Shown piece after piece: positions 25,315 to 35,015 of a stretch of 41,450 nucleotides of DNA. The stretch is from Verrucomicrobiota bacterium (GTDB taxonomy: Bacteria; Verrucomicrobiota; Verrucomicrobiia; Limisphaerales; UBA8199): positions 1 through 41,450 of the forward strand of contig JARKQH010000253.1 in NCBI GenBank assembly GCA_029974925.1, given 5' to 3'. The position numbers and the translations under genes were made by a program. Under the pieces are notes generated by a model that worked only from the letters and a program-made list of their open reading frames with translations, made no database searches and was not told the DNA's origin. Every line of letters starts with the position of its first letter. Positions within the stretch are counted from its first letter, which is position 1.

Positions 25315-28300
25315 ATGAAAACGTGCAACGTAACTCGAACCACCCGTATGCTTGCCCTCGCGGCCGGCATGCTTTGCGCCGCCGGCGCCCAGGGCGGCAT
25401 TATCTATAGTGACTCTTTCCAGACCTACCCGGTCCAAAGCCCGGCGCCCAATCCGCTGACCAATGGTCCGGCGGGAGGTCAATGGTGGTTTGTGGACCCC
25501 ACGCCCCCCACGATTGGAGCCAACGAACACCGCATCTTCGATTCCGGGACCGGTGGCTCCGCCCTTCAAACCCGATGCTGGATCAGCAGCGCTGACAATG
25601 CGAAAATAACCAATGCCATCACCCTTCCGGCCTTGCCGGTGGGGCCGGGCCCCCACACGTTCACGCTGTCATTCCTCGCCGCCACCGACACCACCACGGC
25701 GGGGCGGAGGGCGACGTTCTTGTATGAGATCGGGAGTTCGGGCGGCACCTTGCAGTTTGTGTCGGGGGGCAACCTGGACAACTCCCAGGTTTTCACAGGC
25801 CTGTCCGGTTACGGCCAGGCCCCCGAGGGTGCCAAAGGGAAGACCGATGACCGCAAGTTCCAGGTGGTGTTCACCGCTGCGAACCTCACCACGGCGGACA
25901 AGATTTTTGTGAGCCTGACGCGGGTGACCAATTCCGGGGCGGCCGGCGCGTTCATCGCGATTGACGATGTGTCGCTGGCGTTGAACTTCGGCCCGCCGGT
26001 GGTGGTTCAGGAGCCGGTCTCGCAAACCGTTTCGGCGGGGGACCCCGTTACGTTCAGCGCCGTATTTACGAATTTTCCCGACGCCTACCAGTGGTACAAG
26101 AATGACGTGGCCATTCCGGGCGCCACCTCGACTTCCTACACCATCCCGTTTGTCACCAAACCCGACGAAGGTTCCTACCGGTTGTGGGCGACCAACAGCG
26201 AGGGGTTCGCCGGCACGGCGCCGGCCATTCTGACGGTGAATGATTCAACCGCGCCAACCCTGGCCAGTGCCAGGGGCCTCCTGACCTTGGAACATGCGCA
26301 AATCCGCTTCTCCGAGCCAGTGGAGGCACTTTCGGCCACCAACGCGTCCAATTACAGCATCAACGGCGGGGTGACAGTCAACGGCGCCAGCCTGGTGGAC
26401 CCCTTTACGGTGGAGCTTTACACGACCTCCCTGAATCCGGGGGCGACTTATACCGCGACGGTCTCGGCCGTCCAGGACTTGGGCGGCAATACGATTCAGG
26501 CCGGCTCGACGATCAACTTCTCGACCCCCGCGTTGGTCGTTTCTTCCGCCCGGTACAACGCCGGGACAACGGCCACGCATCCGTTGGGCCCGCCTGACCC
26601 GGCCAGCGCCGCGGGAGGTTACTGGTCGCATACGACCAACCTGAATGACGGCATGACCACCAATGCGGTGATTGACGATCTCGGCACCGGCCTGAACGCC
26701 TGGGCCGTCAGCGATCAGAACAGTTCATCCACCGGTAACATTCTGGACTATCGCCTGGCGATTGACAACGACTCGGACAATCTGGCGTTCAGCAACGGAT
26801 GGCGCTTCCTGTTTGTCAGCCGCATGCCGTCCTATCCCATCGGCGCCTCGCCCGTGGTGCTCTACAGTCACGTTGGACTGGGGCGCCGCTACGGCATGGT
26901 CTTCAGCATCAATGCGAACAACGAGCTCACCGCCTCGCTGCTGGGGGGGGCGACCTACGCGCTGCCGGGAGATCCCCTGGCCTATCATACTCATGTCATT
27001 ATCTATGATCCGGCGACGAGCAACGCCACCTATTACTGCGATGGCCAGCGGATTGTGGCCGGATACACCGGGCAGGCAAACACTGCTTACAACGGGCTGG
27101 TTTTTGGCACCGGTTCAAGCACCGCCACGGGCGAGATGAATTTTAATCGCGTCCAGCTCGACGTGGTGGGCGGCACCCAGCCGGTGGTCGTGGCGCACCC
27201 GCAGAGTTCGACCAACGGCGTCGGCCAGAAGGTCACCTTCAGCGCCAGCTTTACTCCATTTGTCGCGGCTTACCAGTGGCTTTCCAACAACGTGGTGATC
27301 CCCGGCGCAGTCAGCAACTCCTACACGACTGACTTCATCACGCTGGGAATGAACGGCACGCAGTACCGATGCCGCGCCCTCCATGCCCTGGGCAACGTCG
27401 AAACCGACGCGGCGACACTTACCGTGACCTCCGACACCGAGCCGCCCACGGTGGTCGGCACGAAGGGCTCGTTGCTCCTCGACCGGGTGTTGATCACTTA
27501 TTCCGAGCCGGTCCTGGAATTTTATGCCACGAACGTGGCGAATTACGTCTGGGTCAATCCGGGGGTCACGAACCTGTTCGCCCGGCTGGTGGACCCGTTG
27601 ACGGTGGAACTTCGGACCACTTCCCAGGCGGCCAACAGCAACTACACCGTTCGGATCAGCAATGTGCGGGACACGTCCAACCTCCCCATTGCCAACAACA
27701 CGCCGGCTTCTTTCAAGACCGCGAAGCTCGGGGTTTTCGCCCGGTATGATGCGGGCAACACCACGACCCGGCCCGACGGTCCGCCGGATCCGGCGACGCC
27801 CGAGGGCGGATCGTGGGTGGTGAACATCGGGACGGACCCATTGCTGATCACCAACGCGGTGGTGAACGACTTTGGAACCGGCCTGCACGCATGGGAAGTG
27901 ACCGACCAGACGAGTGGTGCAAGCCAGTTCATCCAATTCAACGCGCCCATGACCGCCGAACAGCAGGCGGCGGCACGCGCCAACGGCTGGGTGATGTCCA
28001 TTCGCAGCCGCTTCTCCACCGATTTTGGCAGCAGCTTCTCCGTGATGTCCCAGGCCGGGGATCAGGCCGGCAACCGCGTGCTTTTGTGGTTCGATATTGA
28101 CGCGGGCGGCTCGTTGGTGGTTCGCCCTCAAGGTTCGGCCGACCTTACGCTGACGGACCCCGGCATGGGAATTCTCGACTACCACCTCCACCAGGTGGTT
28201 TGGGACCCGGCCAAGACCAACGCCTCATACTATTTTGACGGCCAATTGGTGCTGAGTGACTGGCCGGGAGACGTGTCCCCCTTCACTTACGCGGGCGTGC

Positions 28301-28572
28301 AATGGGGAACCGGTTCAAGCGCCAACCAGGGAAGCATGAACTTCAACCTGGTTGAGTTCAAGGTTGTGGAGCCGCCAAGCCGGCCGTATGTGGCCGCCGT
28401 GCTTAACGGTGCCAATCTGGACGTTTATTACACCGGAATACTGGAGACTGCCGCAGCCATGGGCCAAAACGTGACTTGGACTGCGGTGGCGACCAACACC
28501 ACCGCCGGAACCAACGTGTTCTCGGTTCCAGCCACCGGGCAGCAATACTTCCGCGCCAAAGCCGCGGAATAG
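25315..28572 (+). CDS. Exported multidomain protein with duplicated Ig/LamG-like module
   Basis: A 1085-aa protein with a signal peptide (1-27). An N-terminal beta-sandwich (about 28-225) precedes two copies of one module. Copy A has an Ig-like domain at 228-308 (YQWYKNDVAIPGA), an SbsA/Big_5-like domain at 312-404 (IRFSEPVEALSATNASNY) and a LamG-like jelly roll at 408-620 ending GTGSSTATGEMNFNRV. Copy B spans 622-705, 709-803 and 806-1020, ending GTGSSANQGSMNFNLV. A 60-residue C-terminal tail ends in QQYFRAKAAE. The ATG at 25315 is used; a TTG at 25270 adds a non-signal segment. The architecture suggests surface adhesion or glycan binding, with no catalytic motif seen. Confidence 0.88.
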   Translation: MKTCNVTRTTRMLALAAGMLCAAGAQGGIIYSDSFQTYPVQSPAPNPLTNGPAGGQWWFVDPTPPTIGANEHRIFDSGTGGSALQTRCWISSADNAKITNAITLPALPVGPGPHTFTLSFLAATDTTTAGRRATFLYEIGSSGGTLQFVSGGNLDNSQVFTGLSGYGQAPEGAKGKTDDRKFQVVFTAANLTTADKIFVSLTRVTNSGAAGAFIAIDDVSLALNFGPPVVVQEPVSQTVSAGDPVTFSAVFTNFPDAYQWYKNDVAIPGATSTSYTIPFVTKPDEGSYRLWATNSEGFAGTAPAILTVNDSTAPTLASARGLLTLEHAQIRFSEPVEALSATNASNYSINGGVTVNGASLVDPFTVELYTTSLNPGATYTATVSAVQDLGGNTIQAGSTINFSTPALVVSSARYNAGTTATHPLGPPDPASAAGGYWSHTTNLNDGMTTNAVIDDLGTGLNAWAVSDQNSSSTGNILDYRLAIDNDSDNLAFSNGWRFLFVSRMPSYPIGASPVVLYSHVGLGRRYGMVFSINANNELTASLLGGATYALPGDPLAYHTHVIIYDPATSNATYYCDGQRIVAGYTGQANTAYNGLVFGTGSSTATGEMNFNRVQLDVVGGTQPVVVAHPQSSTNGVGQKVTFSASFTPFVAAYQWLSNNVVIPGAVSNSYTTDFITLGMNGTQYRCRALHALGNVETDAATLTVTSDTEPPTVVGTKGSLLLDRVLITYSEPVLEFYATNVANYVWVNPGVTNLFARLVDPLTVELRTTSQAANSNYTVRISNVRDTSNLPIANNTPASFKTAKLGVFARYDAGNTTTRPDGPPDPATPEGGSWVVNIGTDPLLITNAVVNDFGTGLHAWEVTDQTSGASQFIQFNAPMTAEQQAAARANGWVMSIRSRFSTDFGSSFSVMSQAGDQAGNRVLLWFDIDAGGSLVVRPQGSADLTLTDPGMGILDYHLHQVVWDPAKTNASYYFDGQLVLSDWPGDVSPFTYAGVQWGTGSSANQGSMNFNLVEFKVVEPPSRPYVAAVLNGANLDVYYTGILETAAAMGQNVTWTAVATNTTAGTNVFSVPATGQQYFRAKAAE

Positions 28573-28596
28573 GCCCAGCTTCACAGGGGTTCATCA

Positions 28597-28626
28597 GGCG
28601 CGGTTCCGGGAGACTGGAGCCGCGCC
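28597..28626 (+). terminator. Rho-independent-like terminator
   Basis: GGCGCGGTTCC pairs with GGAGCCGCGCC (11 bp with one G-U) around an 8-nt loop, followed by TTGAATTT. It lies 25 bp after the stop of the Ig/LamG-like gene, in the convergent spacer before the lyase gene. Confidence 0.65.
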
Positions 28627-28711
28627 TTGAATTTATGCCGCCATTGGGACCGGGGCACAAGGTTCCTCCAGCCAGCGGAGCCAGGCCGCTCATCCCCCCC
28701 GAAAAAGGAGA

Positions 28712-29650
28712 TCAGACCGGAGCGGCCTCGGAGAGGGGCTGGGCCAGAACGCCAAGGCTGGCGATCTGCTCGCGCAGCGAGGTGATTTGAGAATCGGTCA
28801 GGCGCCGAACCGGCGGCCGAACCGGGCCGCAATCAACTCCGACCATGGCCATGAGCGCTTTGCCCGCAGCCAGCACACCATACTGACAGAGGACCTCGAC
28901 AAGCTTGACGGATTGGAGCTGGAGCCGCTGAGCGGTAACCAGGTCGCCGGCTTGGAACGCGGCAATCATCTTGTGATAAAGGGGCGCGGCATAGTTATAC
29001 GTGCTGCCCACCGCGCCGGGACAACCCAGGGCCAAAGCCGCGAGCAGCATCTCATCCACGCCAAACAGGATGTTGAACCGCCCGTCTTCCAGTTCCAAAC
29101 ATTGCTGGAGCGCCATGAGATTGGTGGTGGTGAATTTCAAACCGGCCAGGTTGGGAATCCGCGCGGCGGCCTTTCGCAAGAACTCGGGCATGGACAGATT
29201 CACGCCGGTCAGCGCCGGGATGTCGTAAAAATAGAACGGCAGACTGGGGGCGGCCGCCGCCACCGGCGCGCAAAACTCCACCAGGTCCTCCACACTGGCG
29301 GGCTTGTAATAACAGGGTGCCATGATGGCGAGGGCGTCAGCGCCGATCCGCTGTGCATGGGCCGCGAGGCTGCGCGCATCCTCGAGGCAATTATGACCCG
29401 CATGAACAATCAATTTGACGGGCGAATTGGCCAGTGCCTTCCTCCATGCCTCGGCGATTTCCATGCGCTCGGCCGTGGTCAGCGAGTGGGATTCCCCGGT
29501 GCTGCCGCAAATGAACGCGCCGCTGATGTGGTTGCAGCCCAGCAGCCGCGCTTGCGCGGCCACCATCGGCAGATTCAGGCTGCCATCCGGCCTCAGGGGT
29601 GTATGAGGGGCCGCCACCAACCCGGACAAGAAACGCGAGTATCCATGCAT
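28712..29650 (-). CDS. NanA/DapA-family class I aldolase (lyase)
   Basis: A 312-aa (beta/alpha)8 pyruvate-dependent lyase. It has the family motif GSTGE (49-53), FYDIP with Tyr142 and GLKFT with Schiff-base Lys172. YYKPASVEDLVEFCAPV and the residues around Tyr142 are closer to N-acetylneuraminate lyase than to dihydrodipicolinate synthase. The substrate could be sialic acid or another 2-keto-3-deoxy sugar acid such as the KDG made by the pectin operon, which lacks an aldolase in this window; that link is inference. It is divergent from a GntR-type regulator, its likely controller. Confidence 0.87.
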   Translation of the reverse strand: MHGYSRFLSGLVAAPHTPLRPDGSLNLPMVAAQARLLGCNHISGAFICGSTGESHSLTTAERMEIAEAWRKALANSPVKLIVHAGHNCLEDARSLAAHAQRIGADALAIMAPCYYKPASVEDLVEFCAPVAAAAPSLPFYFYDIPALTGVNLSMPEFLRKAAARIPNLAGLKFTTTNLMALQQCLELEDGRFNILFGVDEMLLAALALGCPGAVGSTYNYAAPLYHKMIAAFQAGDLVTAQRLQLQSVKLVEVLCQYGVLAAGKALMAMVGVDCGPVRPPVRRLTDSQITSLREQIASLGVLAQPLSEAAPV

Positions 29651-29702
29651 ACGACAGCAAGATTATCGGGTGCTGCGGGGGCGTCCAGCGACTAAAAACC
29701 GC

Positions 29703-29730
29703 TTGTCATTTAGTAATACAGGCCGATACT
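29703..29730 (+). promoter_or_regulatory. Candidate promoter of the GntR-type regulator
   Basis: TTGTCA (29703-29708) and GATACT (29725-29730) are 16 bp apart in the 117-bp spacer between the divergent lyase and regulator genes. They match consensus at 5 of 6 and 4 of 6 positions. The AT-rich ATTTAGTAAT between them is a plausible operator core. The start codon is 38 bp further on. Confidence 0.45.
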
Positions 29731-29767
29731 GGGAGAACATGTCGCGCCGTCCCTGCCATCCAGTGCC

Positions 29768-30838
29768 ATGAACCTGGTTCCCAAACGCTCCTCGCTCGTC
29801 GCCCAAACGGTTGCCATCCTTCGAGACGGCATTCGCGCGGGGTTGTGGAAAGGCGTCCTGCCCGGCGAACTGGCTTTGTGCGAGCGGCTGCAGGTCAGCC
29901 GGGTCACGTTGCGGGCGGCCTTGGATCAGTTGCAGCGCGAGGGCTGGTGCCGCGGCGGGCAGGGGCGCCGGCGGGAAATCGTTGCCGAGCGGGTGCTGGA
30001 CTCGTCGGAAAAGCCCAGTGACCGCGTGGTGCTGCTGTCGCCCCTGGCCCTGCAGAATCTGCCCGCCAGCGCCATTTTCTGGGTGGACGGTTTGCGGGAC
30101 CACCTGGCCGCCGCGGGCTACACCCTCGAATTTCACGCCAGCCACGCCGCCTATTCGCAGCACCCGGAACGGGCGCTGGAGTCGCTGGTCCACAAGATGA
30201 GGCCGGCTGGATGGGTGCTGTATCTTTCCACGCCGGCCTTGCAGCAATGGTTTTCGACCCGGGCGTTGCCTTGCGTCCTGAGCGGCTCACGGCATCCCGG
30301 GGTGGCCTTGTCCTCGGTGGATATGGATTATGCGGCAACCTGCAGTCACGCCGCCGGGCTGCTGGCAGCCCGTGGCCGGACGCACCTGGCCCTGCTGATG
30401 CCCCGCAGCGAACAGGCGGGGAATCTGGAGAGCGAGCGCGGGTTCCTGCAAGGCGCCGGGCGGCTGCCGAACCTGCGGGCGCAGGTGGCGCATCACGATG
30501 GGACGGTGGCTGGGATCTGCGCTGTGCTGGACCGGTTGTTGCGCTGCAACCCGCCCGTAAACGGCATCCTCGTGGCCAAGCCTGCCCATGTGGTGACCGC
30601 GGTCAGCCATTTGCTCCGGCGCGGGGTTCGCCTGCCCGAGCATCTCAGCCTCATTTCGCGGGATGATGATCCGCTCCTGGAACATCTGGTTCCCGTGGTC
30701 ACCCGCTACCACACGGACCCGATCCTTTTTGCGCGAAAGGTTTCGCGCGTGGTTCTGGACCTCGTGCGCAGTGGAGCGCAGCGTCCTCATGACTCAAGGC
30801 TGATGCCTCACTTGATCCGGGGCGAAACCCTGGGCTGA
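29768..30838 (+). CDS. GntR-type regulator with LacI-like sensor domain
   Basis: A 356-aa transcription regulator. Residues 1-75 form a GntR winged helix-turn-helix (LVAQTVAILRDGIRAGLW, CERLQVSRVTLRAALDQLQREGW). Residues about 85-345 form a periplasmic-binding-protein-like effector domain of the LacI type (VVLLSPLALQNLP, VDMDYAATCSHAAGLLAARGRTHLALLMP, NGILVAKPAHVVTAVSHLLRRGVRLPEHLSLISRDDDP). This hybrid resembles the AraR class of sugar-responsive repressors and is common in verrucomicrobia and planctomycetes. It is divergent from the NanA-like lyase gene, so control of that gene and itself is likely. The effector is unknown. Confidence 0.88.
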   Translation: MNLVPKRSSLVAQTVAILRDGIRAGLWKGVLPGELALCERLQVSRVTLRAALDQLQREGWCRGGQGRRREIVAERVLDSSEKPSDRVVLLSPLALQNLPASAIFWVDGLRDHLAAAGYTLEFHASHAAYSQHPERALESLVHKMRPAGWVLYLSTPALQQWFSTRALPCVLSGSRHPGVALSSVDMDYAATCSHAAGLLAARGRTHLALLMPRSEQAGNLESERGFLQGAGRLPNLRAQVAHHDGTVAGICAVLDRLLRCNPPVNGILVAKPAHVVTAVSHLLRRGVRLPEHLSLISRDDDPLLEHLVPVVTRYHTDPILFARKVSRVVLDLVRSGAQRPHDSRLMPHLIRGETLG

Positions 30839-30853
30839 CCGCCGGGCGGCCGC

Positions 30854-31609
30854 CTAATGCTCGGAGTAGAGCACTCCGACCACATTGCGGATGTATTGTT
30901 CGTCTGCAATGCCGTCAGTGGCTTCGGGTGGAAAGTCCACTTTGCTTTTGAAATGGGCCGCCAGCTCGGCAAAGAGTGCGACCCGGGCCTCGGGCTGGAA
31001 GTGGTCCCGCCGCAGCAAGGCCTGGACCGCCAGGGCGGCCTCCGCGGGCGACACCCCTTGTCGGAGCCGCGCCGCGAGGTGAGGGTATTGGCGCAGTGAA
31101 TTGAATTTGCCCGGCAGGACCTGATCCAGGTCCGGCTCCAGCAGCCGTGGATGGCGGATGACGACCGTCCCGCCCGCAATATCCCCGAGCCGCTGGCACT
31201 TGGGGCTGAACCAGCACACGACTCCCCCCACGAAATAGAGCAACGGCAAGGCGTCCACGAAGCGCAGCAGGTTCCGGATAACCACTTGGTGGAACTGAAG
31301 ACGTAAACCTTCTGCGTCCACGACCCGCAGGCGGCAGACCCGCTTGCCGAGGGTCTGGCCGCGCCAGAACCACTCACAAACGATGCCGTAACCGATGCTG
31401 ATGACAAAATAGCCGAGGGTGTTCAAGGCCACTGCGAGACCCGGGCTGACAAAAATCAGCAGCAGCGCCAGGTAGCTGACCAGCGTCAGAAGGACCAGGA
31501 TGCAGAACAAATCCAGCGACCAGGCGAGAAAACGCGCAATGGGGCCCGCCAGCATCTGCGAGAAGCAAATGCCTTCCGGCGTGCGAATCTCAAGGGAAGG
31601 GCTGTTCAT
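30854..31609 (-). CDS. RDD-family membrane protein
   Basis: A 251-aa membrane protein with the RDD domain at about residues 15-155: an opening FLAWSLDLFCILVLL, the family Arg/Asp pair near helix 1, and RGQTLGKRVCRLRVVDAEG between helices 2 and 3. A cytoplasmic C-terminal region of about 95 residues follows. The start at 31609 overlaps the spoIIM stop as ATGA (31606-31609), and the longer upstream reading is rejected for that reason. RDD proteins have unclear roles, with some linked to ion transport. It is the last gene of the ten-gene MoxR cluster. Confidence 0.9.
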   Translation of the reverse strand: MNSPSLEIRTPEGICFSQMLAGPIARFLAWSLDLFCILVLLTLVSYLALLLIFVSPGLAVALNTLGYFVISIGYGIVCEWFWRGQTLGKRVCRLRVVDAEGLRLQFHQVVIRNLLRFVDALPLLYFVGGVVCWFSPKCQRLGDIAGGTVVIRHPRLLEPDLDQVLPGKFNSLRQYPHLAARLRQGVSPAEAALAVQALLRRDHFQPEARVALFAELAAHFKSKVDFPPEATDGIADEQYIRNVVGVLYSEH

Positions 31610-32667
31610 GCAGACGCGCGTTCCGATTTGGCAGGCACGCCGCCGTTGATGGAGCTCGCGGTTTCCTCGTCCCGCCCCCGGCGGGTGCCGCCCGAACGGG
31701 CTAGAAACAGCGTCAGGGCCGCGAGTTCCAGCGCGCCGAAGGCGATTTTCGCGGTGTAAGGAATGACCGGTTCGTGATACTGGGAGAGGAAGGCCTCGAC
31801 AAATCCCGCCCACACCAGCAGCAACGCGACCCCGAAAATCAAGGTTACAATATCTCCGGAGACCTGTCGCAGCCGGGCCGTCAGCGGGCGGCGGCTGCCC
31901 CAGCCGATCAGGGCGCTGGCCAGCACAAAGCCCGCCTGGCCGGCGATGAGGATGGCCGGGATTTCAATCGCGCCATGCGGCAGGAGCCAGCCGAGGAGAA
32001 ACCGGGCCTGACCGGCCGCGACGTAATCCACCGTCACCGCGCCCAGGATGACGCCGTTATAGAACAGCATGAGGACGGTGCCCACGCCCCACGACATTCC
32101 CAGCGCGAGCGTGAGGATGGACACCTTGGTGTTGTGCGTCATCAGGAAGGCCGAGAAGGTGGTTTTGGCGCCGGCCAGACGGTCGGCCGTGGCCTGTTCT
32201 TCCTGCGCAACCCTTTGAGCGGGGTCCTGCTGAAGATGGGGAAACGGCATCAACACCGGCTTCGCTTCCGGGTCCAGCGCGAGAGCCAAGCCGCCCAGCA
32301 GGCACCCCGCCACGGTGACCGTCAGGGACATCGCAAAGGCTCGCAGATGGCGCCGGAACGTCTGGGGCAGGGTGGCAAAGAACCAGTGCAGGGGACGAAA
32401 GCCCCGGTGCCGGTCCCGCGTTTCATGGATTTCTCCGTAGGCGCGGGCGACCAAATGCTCGAGATACCGTCGTGTCTCGGGTTCCGACGAAAAAGTCCGA
32501 AGCTTGGCCAGGTCCGCCGCGGTGCGCTCGAACAGGCAATGAAACCGCTGCGCCTGCTCCAGCGACATCCGCACGCCCGGCTCGCGTTCCAGTTGATCCA
32601 ACATCCCCTCCAGCTCCGACCAGACGGGCCGTTCGTTGGCCAGAAAACGCTGCAAATCAACGATCAT
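31606..32667 (-). CDS. SpoIIM-family membrane protein
   Basis: A 353-aa protein with a cytoplasmic helical region (1-105, including DLQRFLANERPVWSELE), then about five to six helices with the DUF95/SpoIIM motifs THNTKVSILTLALGMSWGVGT and LLPHGAIEIPAILIAGQAGF. SpoIIM of sporulators takes part in septal peptidoglycan remodelling, but this lineage does not sporulate and the family often occurs with RDD, MoxR and DUF58 genes, as here. Its role in the cluster is unknown; an envelope or membrane-remodelling role is inferred. It starts 9 bp after the DUF58 stop. Confidence 0.9.
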   Translation of the reverse strand: MIVDLQRFLANERPVWSELEGMLDQLEREPGVRMSLEQAQRFHCLFERTAADLAKLRTFSSEPETRRYLEHLVARAYGEIHETRDRHRGFRPLHWFFATLPQTFRRHLRAFAMSLTVTVAGCLLGGLALALDPEAKPVLMPFPHLQQDPAQRVAQEEQATADRLAGAKTTFSAFLMTHNTKVSILTLALGMSWGVGTVLMLFYNGVILGAVTVDYVAAGQARFLLGWLLPHGAIEIPAILIAGQAGFVLASALIGWGSRRPLTARLRQVSGDIVTLIFGVALLLVWAGFVEAFLSQYHEPVIPYTAKIAFGALELAALTLFLARSGGTRRGRDEETASSINGGVPAKSERASA

Positions 32668-32676
32668 GATCCAGAC

Positions 32677-34050
32677 CTAAAGAATTTGACGGCGCTTGAT
32701 GTTCAGATACTGAGCGACGACCTCGGCCCCCAGGCGGTCCTCGGGAAGCAGACCAAGCCGGACTCCCCGCCGTTCCAAAACCTTCTGCAACTCGCGCAGC
32801 TTGTGCCAAAGCAGGTGGCCTCCCAGGTGACGGTAAAGATCGTCCACCGTTTCAATCGTGGTGTCCGTAAACAACGGCTGGATGCCCGCCGGTTGAATCA
32901 TGTTGACCTGCACAACATGCTGGCGCCGGACCAGGTCCACACTCCGCACAAAGTTCTCCGCGAGGGCGGGATCGTCCAGCGCGGTCAGAAACACCAGCAG
33001 AGCCCGCCGGCGCAGGCGCTGTCGCAGGAAAATGCTCACTTCTTCAAAGTCGGGGCTGACCGTTCTCGGCTCGAGCAGATACAGCGTGTCCCGGCAGGTG
33101 CTGTAATGGGCCTTGCCGTTTCGCGCGGGGAGAAAGCGATCCACTTTGTCGGAGAAGGTGACAAGGCCGAAAAAATCTCCCTGGCGTTCGGCGGCAAGCG
33201 CCAGCAGGAGCGTTGCCGAAATGAAGCGCTCGAGGGGGATGGGCAGAACCGTTTCGGGCCCGGCGGCGGCGCGGGAGGCAGCCGGAGCGGTTGAACGGTA
33301 AAGCGGCCGACCCGACAGCCGGGAGGAATCCAGGAGGAGGTAAACCTCCTGGGTGCGTTCGATTTGAAACACCTTGGTGATCGGGTGGCCCCGGCGAGCG
33401 GTGGCTTTCCAGTGGATTTCATCATAGCTGTCGCCCGGAATGTATTCGCGAAGTTTTTCGAATTCGCGGCCTTTGCCAACCTGGCGTTGGGCATGCAGGC
33501 CAAAGGAACCGCGATTCAGGAAAAGTGGCGCCAGGCTCTTGCGGTCGGCCAGGAGGTTGGGATAAACCCGAATTTCCGACTCCACGGCAACGGACCTGCG
33601 CGCCGCCCAAAAGCCCCACGGCGATGGCGTTTCCAGCCGGGCGCACCTGACCTGAAAACGGCCACGGCGGCGCGGCGCGCAAGGCCAGGCCAGCCGGGAC
33701 CACTCGGTGTCCCCGGCCAGAAGCACCGCAGCCTCTTCCTGGGAGTGAATCTCCGGGGGCAGACCCAGGGCGAGGCGCACCGTCATGGCTTGGCGGCGCC
33801 GGCCCGCCAGCCGCACTTCGATATTCCCCGGCCGGTCCTGCGTCAGTCGCACGACCGGGGGCAGGGTGACCGTCAGGTTGGGAGCAGCCCGGCAGCCGCG
33901 GAAGGCGTCCAGCGCCGCCACCGCCACCAGGAGACCGGCTGCGGCCAGCGAGACACCGGCCAGTGCCGGAGCGGCCGTTCCGGCCAGCGCGCCCGGCAGA
34001 AACACCACCGCCACCCATAGCAGCAGGCGGTTTTGTGGAACAATCATCAC
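32677..34050 (-). CDS. DUF58 protein (vWA-like, MoxR partner)
   Basis: A 457-aa protein with two N-terminal membrane helices (about 8-48), a beta-rich exported or membrane-proximal region, and the DUF58 signature REFEKLREYIPGDSYDEIHW with the following KATAR (195-219). A vWA-like fold then begins at VYLLLDSSR (236-244). DUF58 proteins act with MoxR AAA ATPases, which are thought to remodel or load metals onto vWA proteins. It starts at GTG 34050, overlapping the moxR stop, or at ATG 34047 three bases later. Confidence 0.92.
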   Translation of the reverse strand: MMIVPQNRLLLWVAVVFLPGALAGTAAPALAGVSLAAAGLLVAVAALDAFRGCRAAPNLTVTLPPVVRLTQDRPGNIEVRLAGRRRQAMTVRLALGLPPEIHSQEEAAVLLAGDTEWSRLAWPCAPRRRGRFQVRCARLETPSPWGFWAARRSVAVESEIRVYPNLLADRKSLAPLFLNRGSFGLHAQRQVGKGREFEKLREYIPGDSYDEIHWKATARRGHPITKVFQIERTQEVYLLLDSSRLSGRPLYRSTAPAASRAAAGPETVLPIPLERFISATLLLALAAERQGDFFGLVTFSDKVDRFLPARNGKAHYSTCRDTLYLLEPRTVSPDFEEVSIFLRQRLRRRALLVFLTALDDPALAENFVRSVDLVRRQHVVQVNMIQPAGIQPLFTDTTIETVDDLYRHLGGHLLWHKLRELQKVLERRGVRLGLLPEDRLGAEVVAQYLNIKRRQIL

Positions 34051-35006
34051 CGCGGCACAGGAATCGTTTGCAGGATTTGTTGAATGACTTCCGACACCGT
34101 CAGCCCTTCGATCTCGAACTCGGGCCGAAGGATCAGGCGGTGCTCGAGGACCGGAGGAGCCATGGCCTTGACATCGTCCGGCGTAACGAAGTCCCGGCCG
34201 GCCAGGGCGGCGGCGGCGCGCGAGGCCATGATGAGCGCCTGGGTCGCTCGTGGCCCGGCTCCCACCAGGATGCTCTCGTGCTGCCGGGTCGCCCGCACCA
34301 AATCAACGAGGTAGCCGATCAACTCCTCACGAATCAGAATGGCCGCCAATTGGCGCTTCAGGACGTCCAGGTCCTGCTCCCGGATGACAGGTCTGACCGC
34401 GCCACGGGCCAGGAGCGCCTCCGGCGCGTCATCAGTGAGCGTGCGCTGCGCCAGCGCCAGTTCGTCGGCGCGTGCCGGCGGCGGCATTGAGATTTTCAGC
34501 ATGAACCGGTCCTTCTGCGCTTCGGGCAACGGATAGGTGCCCTCGTATTCAATCGGATTCTGGGTGGCAAATACGGTGAAACTCGAGGGCAGCGGATGGG
34601 TTTCCCGGTCAATCGTAACGACTCGTTCCTGCATGGCCTGCAGCAACGCGGACTGGGTCTTGGCCGGCGCGCGGTTGATTTCGTCGGCCAGAAGAAAGGA
34701 AGTGAAAATCGGCCCGCGGATGAGCGAGAATTCGTTGCGCTGAAAATTGAACACGTTGGTGCCGGTGATATCCGCCGGCATGAGGTCCGGCGTAAACTGG
34801 ATGCGCGCGAAATCACAGCCAAGGACGTGCGCCAGAGTTCGCACCAGCAGGGTTTTGGCCACGCCCGGCACCCCCTCGATGAGGGCATGATTGCCCGTGA
34901 CAATGGCGATCAGCGCCTTTTCCACGACGTCCTGCTGGCCGATGATCACCTTCGCGGTTTCCTCGCGCGCCAAGGTCAGAGTTTCTTTAAGGTTGATGGT
35001 ATCCAT
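34047..35006 (-). CDS. MoxR-family AAA+ ATPase
   Basis: A 319-aa AAA+ ATPase of the MoxR family, with Walker A GVPGVAKT (45-52), Walker B LLADE (105-109) followed by INRAPAKTQSALLQAMQE, and sensor 1 FATQNP (146-151). The C-terminal helical lid carries DVKAMAPPVLEHRLIL. MoxR proteins work as chaperone-like motors for vWA-domain partners, and the partner is probably the DUF58 product encoded directly downstream with a 4-bp overlap. It starts 9 bp after the DUF4350 stop. Confidence 0.96.
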   Translation of the reverse strand: MDTINLKETLTLAREETAKVIIGQQDVVEKALIAIVTGNHALIEGVPGVAKTLLVRTLAHVLGCDFARIQFTPDLMPADITGTNVFNFQRNEFSLIRGPIFTSFLLADEINRAPAKTQSALLQAMQERVVTIDRETHPLPSSFTVFATQNPIEYEGTYPLPEAQKDRFMLKISMPPPARADELALAQRTLTDDAPEALLARGAVRPVIREQDLDVLKRQLAAILIREELIGYLVDLVRATRQHESILVGAGPRATQALIMASRAAAALAGRDFVTPDDVKAMAPPVLEHRLILRPEFEIEGLTVSEVIQQILQTIPVPR

Positions 35007-35015
35007 AAACTGGGG

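Noticed and set aside
33111..33301. Various short plus-strand frames across the MoxR cluster
   Set aside because: All are antisense to well-supported cluster genes and carry no motifs.
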